A stretch of DNA of 64,000 nt from Prochlorothrix hollandica PCC 9006 = CALU 1027 (GTDB taxonomy: Bacteria > Cyanobacteriota > Cyanobacteriia > Prochlorotrichales > Prochlorotrichaceae): contig NZ_KB235941.1 of the NCBI RefSeq assembly GCF_000332315.1, positions 175,438 through 239,437 on the forward strand, read 5' to 3'. A program made the position numbers and the translations under genes. The notes under the pieces were generated by a model, which was not told the DNA's origin, searched no databases, and saw only the letters and a list, made by a program, of their open reading frames with translations. Below are positions 61,361 to 64,000 of the stretch, one piece after another (position 1 is the first letter of the stretch; each line of letters starts with the position of its first letter).

Positions 61361-61738
61361 GTAACTACAGCAGTCCGAAATGGGTCGTGTGGTGTGCGCC
61401 CTCCGGGCGCACACCACACCAAGGGTTTCAGCCATCGAGAGCCTTACAACTGATTTAGGATTGCTGTATTCAGGGGGAAAGTGAGTAGGGTTTCAGCCCC
61501 ACGATCGCCGGTCAGGACTGTCTCAAAGGGGTTCAGTTTACTGGGGAACCCTCGACCTCGGGTAGGGTTCTTGCCCCCGTGCCGACCCTCTTGGCGACCC
61601 ACAGCCGGGGCAACCACGGGGGGATTGCCCCTACCAAAATCGGTGCCCCCCCAGTGACATGGACCCTCTCCAATCGCCTAGGGTTTTTTGTCTAGAGTCT
61701 GAAACCCTCATTCTCCTGTGACCCCCTGAATAATTACA
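61361..61738 (+). mobile_element. Family C element interrupted by a family A element, 9-bp target duplication
   Basis: GTAAC at 61361-61365, then family A at 61366-61468, then TTCAGGGGG continues the family C element to TAATTAC at 61738. Perfect direct repeats ACCGTAAAG at 61352-61360 and 61739-61747 flank it. The left copy includes the TAA stop of the metallophosphoesterase gene. Confidence 0.88.
61366..61468 (-). mobile_element. Family A element, copy 11 (nested in family C)
   Basis: TA at 61366-61367 and 61467-61468. Removing the element and one TA restores GTAACTATTCAGGGGG exactly. Confidence 0.9.
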
Positions 61739-61740
61739 CC

Positions 61741-61835
61741 GTAAAGCTGGTCAGCCGTAGAGCTTGCCAGCCGTAGAGCTTGCTAACTGTAGAGCTTGTT
61801 AACCGTAAAGCTTGCTAACCGTAAAGTTTGCCAAC
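61741..61835. repeat. 18-bp tandem repeat (CGTAAAGCTTGCTAACC), 5 units
   Basis: Imperfect units starting at or near the right target duplicate of the family C element (ACCGTAAAG is part of the unit). Confidence 0.85.
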
Positions 61836-62228
61836 CCGTTAAGTCAGTCAGGATCATTCATTCCAGCTAGAGATGGCCCTAGAGTCAGGGTTTCAGCCAC
61901 CCTGAATTCTCGTGTTGGCATCTGGACAACCCTGGGAATGATTCAAGATGCCCGTGCCCTAATATCCAGAGATCTTCAAAAGAGGGTAGAATTGTGCCTT
62001 GTACTACAAAATCTCTGATCTGAGTCACAATTACCCACCTCTGACATCACCCCCAATCCCCCCATTTATCACCCTTCTCTGAACTCCCCATCACGGTCTT
62101 GCCAGAGTATTCAAGGGATACTAATTATGGACAACGGTATCAAACGTTACCGCCCCACCCTCACCCCCACCCCCTAACGGTGGGATACCAGGGGGACTAC
62201 CGTTACACCCTTCACCGAGGTTCTTCCC
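61836..62228. other. 393-bp region without a supported gene
   Basis: Contains GGGAATGATTCAAGATGCCC (about 61935), a dispersed motif also near 46600. No gene or RNA is recognised; it should hold the promoter of the small gene at 62229. Confidence 0.3.
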
Positions 62229-62444
62229 ATGGCTTATGCCCTTCCCTTACCCGGTGCCATTGCCGCCCTCTACGCCCAAGCCAACGCCACCGATGAGTTG
62301 ACTCTGGCCGATCGTTACGCTCTCCAAGCCGCACTGCTGTCGGGCCAAATGGACGAGGAAGAACAGCAATGCATTAACCGCATCCTCTACTCTGTGCGTC
62401 GGGGTCGGGTTCACATCAGCAATAAGATTTCCGCGCTGTCCTAG
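62229..62444 (+). CDS. Small cyanobacterial hypothetical protein
   Basis: 71 residues, soluble and helical. LTLADRYALQAALLSGQMDE, then EEQQCINRILYSVRRGRVHI, is the recognisable part; I recall similar proteins in other cyanobacteria. Function unknown. The gene lies 135 bp before the HdrB-like gene on the same strand. Confidence 0.6.
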   Translation: MAYALPLPGAIAALYAQANATDELTLADRYALQAALLSGQMDEEEQQCINRILYSVRRGRVHISNKISALS

Positions 62445-62579
62445 GGCCACTGCTGCCGAGCAAACCGGAGGGTGTACACTGTCACTCACCGTCATTCGTG
62501 ACCCTCTCACCGTCATTCGTGACCCTGTCACCCAGTACACTGACCCTCAGCCGTTACCCCACCTGCAAGCGCGATCGCC

Positions 62580-63497
62580 ATGCCTACCTCCCCTCTACGT
62601 TATGCCTACTACCCTGGTTGTGTTGCCCAAGGTGCTTGCCGTGAGTTGCACCAATCAACCCAGGTCTTAAGTCAGGCGTTAGGCATTGAGCTAATCGAAC
62701 TGAAGAAAGCCTCCTGCTGTGGGTCTGGCACGTTCAAAGAAGATTCCCAACTCCTGGAAGATACGGTCAACGCCCGCAACATTGCCTTGGCCGAACATCT
62801 CAACTTACCGCTGCTGACCCATTGCAGCACCTGCCAGGGGGTCATTGGCCATGTGGACGAGCGCCTGAAAGAGGCCCAAGCCCATAATCCCCAGTATCTT
62901 GAGCAGGTCAACGGCCTGTTGTGTAAAGAGGGCTGTAGTCCCTACAAAGGCACCACCGAGGTGAAGCACCTCCTCTGGGCGTTGGTGGGGGATTACGGTT
63001 TGGATGCTTTGGCTGCTAAGGTCACCCGTCCCCTCCAGGGTTTAAAGTGTGCCGCCTTCTACGGTTGCTATCTGCTGCGGGGCCAGAAGCAAATTCCCTA
63101 CGATGATCCCTTCAATCCCCAGTCCCTGGAGCGGGTGTTTGCGGCGGTGGGGGCAACGGCGATCGAGTACCCAGGGCGCACCCAGTGCTGTGGTTGGCCC
63201 CTGTCCAGCTATGCCACGGATCAGGCGTTCCAGATGGCCGGTAAGCATTTAACAGCGGCGATCGAGGCCGGATCCGATTGTTTGGTGACCCCCTGTCCCC
63301 TGTGTCACCTCAATTTAGACTCGCGCCAGCCGGAAGTGGAGGCGGCGATCGGTCGCAAGTTGGGGTTACCGGTGCTGCACCTGCCCCAGTTGGTGGCCTT
63401 AGCTCTGGGCATTGAGCCGGAAGCGTTGGGGCTGAGCCATCACATTGTTAGCTTGGAGCCAGTGTTACGCAAGCTCAACAGCCCAATCACGGCTTAA
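62580..63497 (+). CDS. HdrB-like cysteine-rich protein (CoB-CoM heterodisulfide reductase B family)
   Basis: 305 residues, two CCG domains. Each has the pattern CX(n)CCGX(n)CX2[15 protein letters not shown] with THCSTCQG near residues 45-85, and [10 protein letters not shown] with TPCPLCHLN near residues 200-245. Such domains bind a noncubane 4Fe-4S cluster. In cyanobacteria homologues have been proposed as SdhC-like or heterodisulfide-reductase-like subunits; the electron partner is not encoded next to it. Length is complete. Confidence 0.83.
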   Translation: MPTSPLRYAYYPGCVAQGACRELHQSTQVLSQALGIELIELKKASCCGSGTFKEDSQLLEDTVNARNIALAEHLNLPLLTHCSTCQGVIGHVDERLKEAQAHNPQYLEQVNGLLCKEGCSPYKGTTEVKHLLWALVGDYGLDALAAKVTRPLQGLKCAAFYGCYLLRGQKQIPYDDPFNPQSLERVFAAVGATAIEYPGRTQCCGWPLSSYATDQAFQMAGKHLTAAIEAGSDCLVTPCPLCHLNLDSRQPEVEAAIGRKLGLPVLHLPQLVALALGIEPEALGLSHHIVSLEPVLRKLNSPITA

Positions 63498-63608
63498 GTC
63501 TTCCCCCTCGCCTAATCCTGGGGGACTGCGATCGGGGCAACCCTGGGGGGCTGGCGCGATCGATCCCGTAGCCCTACGGCTTCGATCATACATGTAAGTA
63601 TAAAAAAC

Positions 63609-63711
63609 TACAGCACTCCTAAATCAGTTGTAAGGATCTCGATGGCTGAAACCCTTGGTGTGGTGTGCGCCCTCTGGACACACACCACACGACCCATTTA
63701 GGACTGCTGTA
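63609..63711 (+). mobile_element. Family A miniature element, copy 12
   Basis: TA-flanked, full length; the hairpin's right arm is partly changed (CTCTGGACACACACC). Confidence 0.83.
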
Positions 63712-64000
63712 CACGATTGTTTAGGCGATAACCCAGCCTAGAAATTAGCGAAGTTTTTCTACCTTTCAGGGTCTCCCGAACTCATCAAAGTCTGTCATAC
63801 CTCCCTTCAATCGGAGACTTAAGGAGTTAGATAATACCGTATATTTACTGTGGTAGCAGTCATGGTTTATGGCTATGATAAAGCTAAGTAGTCTTTGATA
63901 TTGAAATCTGGTATTCCCCCAGAGGTAATGCTGCTGTAACGCTGAAATCAAAGCTATCACTAGCCAGGGTAAGCGCGTCTAGAATGTTTTTGACACAAGG
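63712..64000. other. 289-bp right edge without a supported gene
   Basis: AT-richer than the average of the window. A 64-codon minus-strand frame (63766-63960) lacks any recognisable feature. No gene is claimed. Confidence 0.3.

Noticed and set aside
63766-63960. 64-codon minus-strand frame at the right edge
   Set aside because: No domain, poor composition and no ribosome-binding site.

Overview
The window is chromosomal DNA of a cyanobacterium. It carries petB and petD (cytochrome b6f), a Gap2-type photosynthetic glyceraldehyde-3-phosphate dehydrogenase, a one-helix high-light-inducible protein, a CruA-type lycopene cyclase, a type 2 isopentenyl-diphosphate isomerase, a phycobiliprotein-like protein, and several small families found mainly in cyanobacteria (DUF3082, DUF3288, DUF4332, YbjN). 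GCGATCGC (HIP1) octamers are scattered throughout, and tandem repeats of 11-19 bp (STRR type) sit in and between genes, as in filamentous cyanobacteria. The genus cannot be fixed from the sequence. No rRNA, prophage, CRISPR array or intact transposase gene was seen. One tRNA-Ser(GCU) is present.

Layout. 0-4 kb: a RusA/nuclease-like pair at the left edge, then a minus-strand cluster of TPR, SH3b and carotenoid-desaturase-like genes. 4-10.5 kb: a Ca2+/cation antiporter, a protein ending in two Tudor-knot/chromo-barrel domains, the phycobiliprotein-like protein, isopentenyl-diphosphate isomerase, an anti-sigma-factor kinase-like protein and a cupin. 11-20 kb: an M20 amidohydrolase, UspA, small cyanobacterial proteins, the tRNA, a STAS protein and YbjN. 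19.6-26.9 kb: a CPA2 antiporter with Usp domains, a TPR protein, SbcD and a CHAD protein. 27-34 kb: the Hli gene with a readable promoter and terminator, then CcdA, a TPR/TPM-like protein, a glycosyltransferase and a membrane protein. 34-42.5 kb: Gap2, an ArsC/Spx-like protein, a C-terminal processing protease, petB-petD and SfsA. 42.9-46.2 kb: CarB. 47-54 kb: a GGDEF/EAL protein, an EVE protein, a response regulator, lipoyl synthase and aminopeptidase P. 54.5-64 kb: CruA, an EcsC-like protein with long amphipathic repeats, a metallophosphoesterase and an HdrB-like protein.

Genes are mostly single or in groups of two or three. The long gaps between them are filled by small non-coding repeats that look mobile. 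I separate four main families: (A) about 103 bp, TA-flanked, 12 copies; (B) 81 bp, five full copies plus halves; (C) about 135-280 bp, ends starting GTAAC/GTAAT, five copies, three of them with 8-9 bp target duplications; (D) about 80 bp, starting GGTAGTG. A fifth, single-copy 80-bp inverted-repeat element has a perfect 8-bp duplication. In two places a family A element has inserted into another element at a TA and the interrupted sequence can be read back exactly. This gives direct evidence of mobility and an order of events. A decayed IS200/IS605-like remnant and a C-terminal fragment of an ABC exporter also occur.

The most unusual proteins are the Tudor-knot protein, the EcsC-like protein with synuclein-like 11/22-residue repeats, the solitary phycobiliprotein-like protein that keeps its presumed bilin cysteine, and the CPA2 antiporter fused to tandem Usp-like domains.
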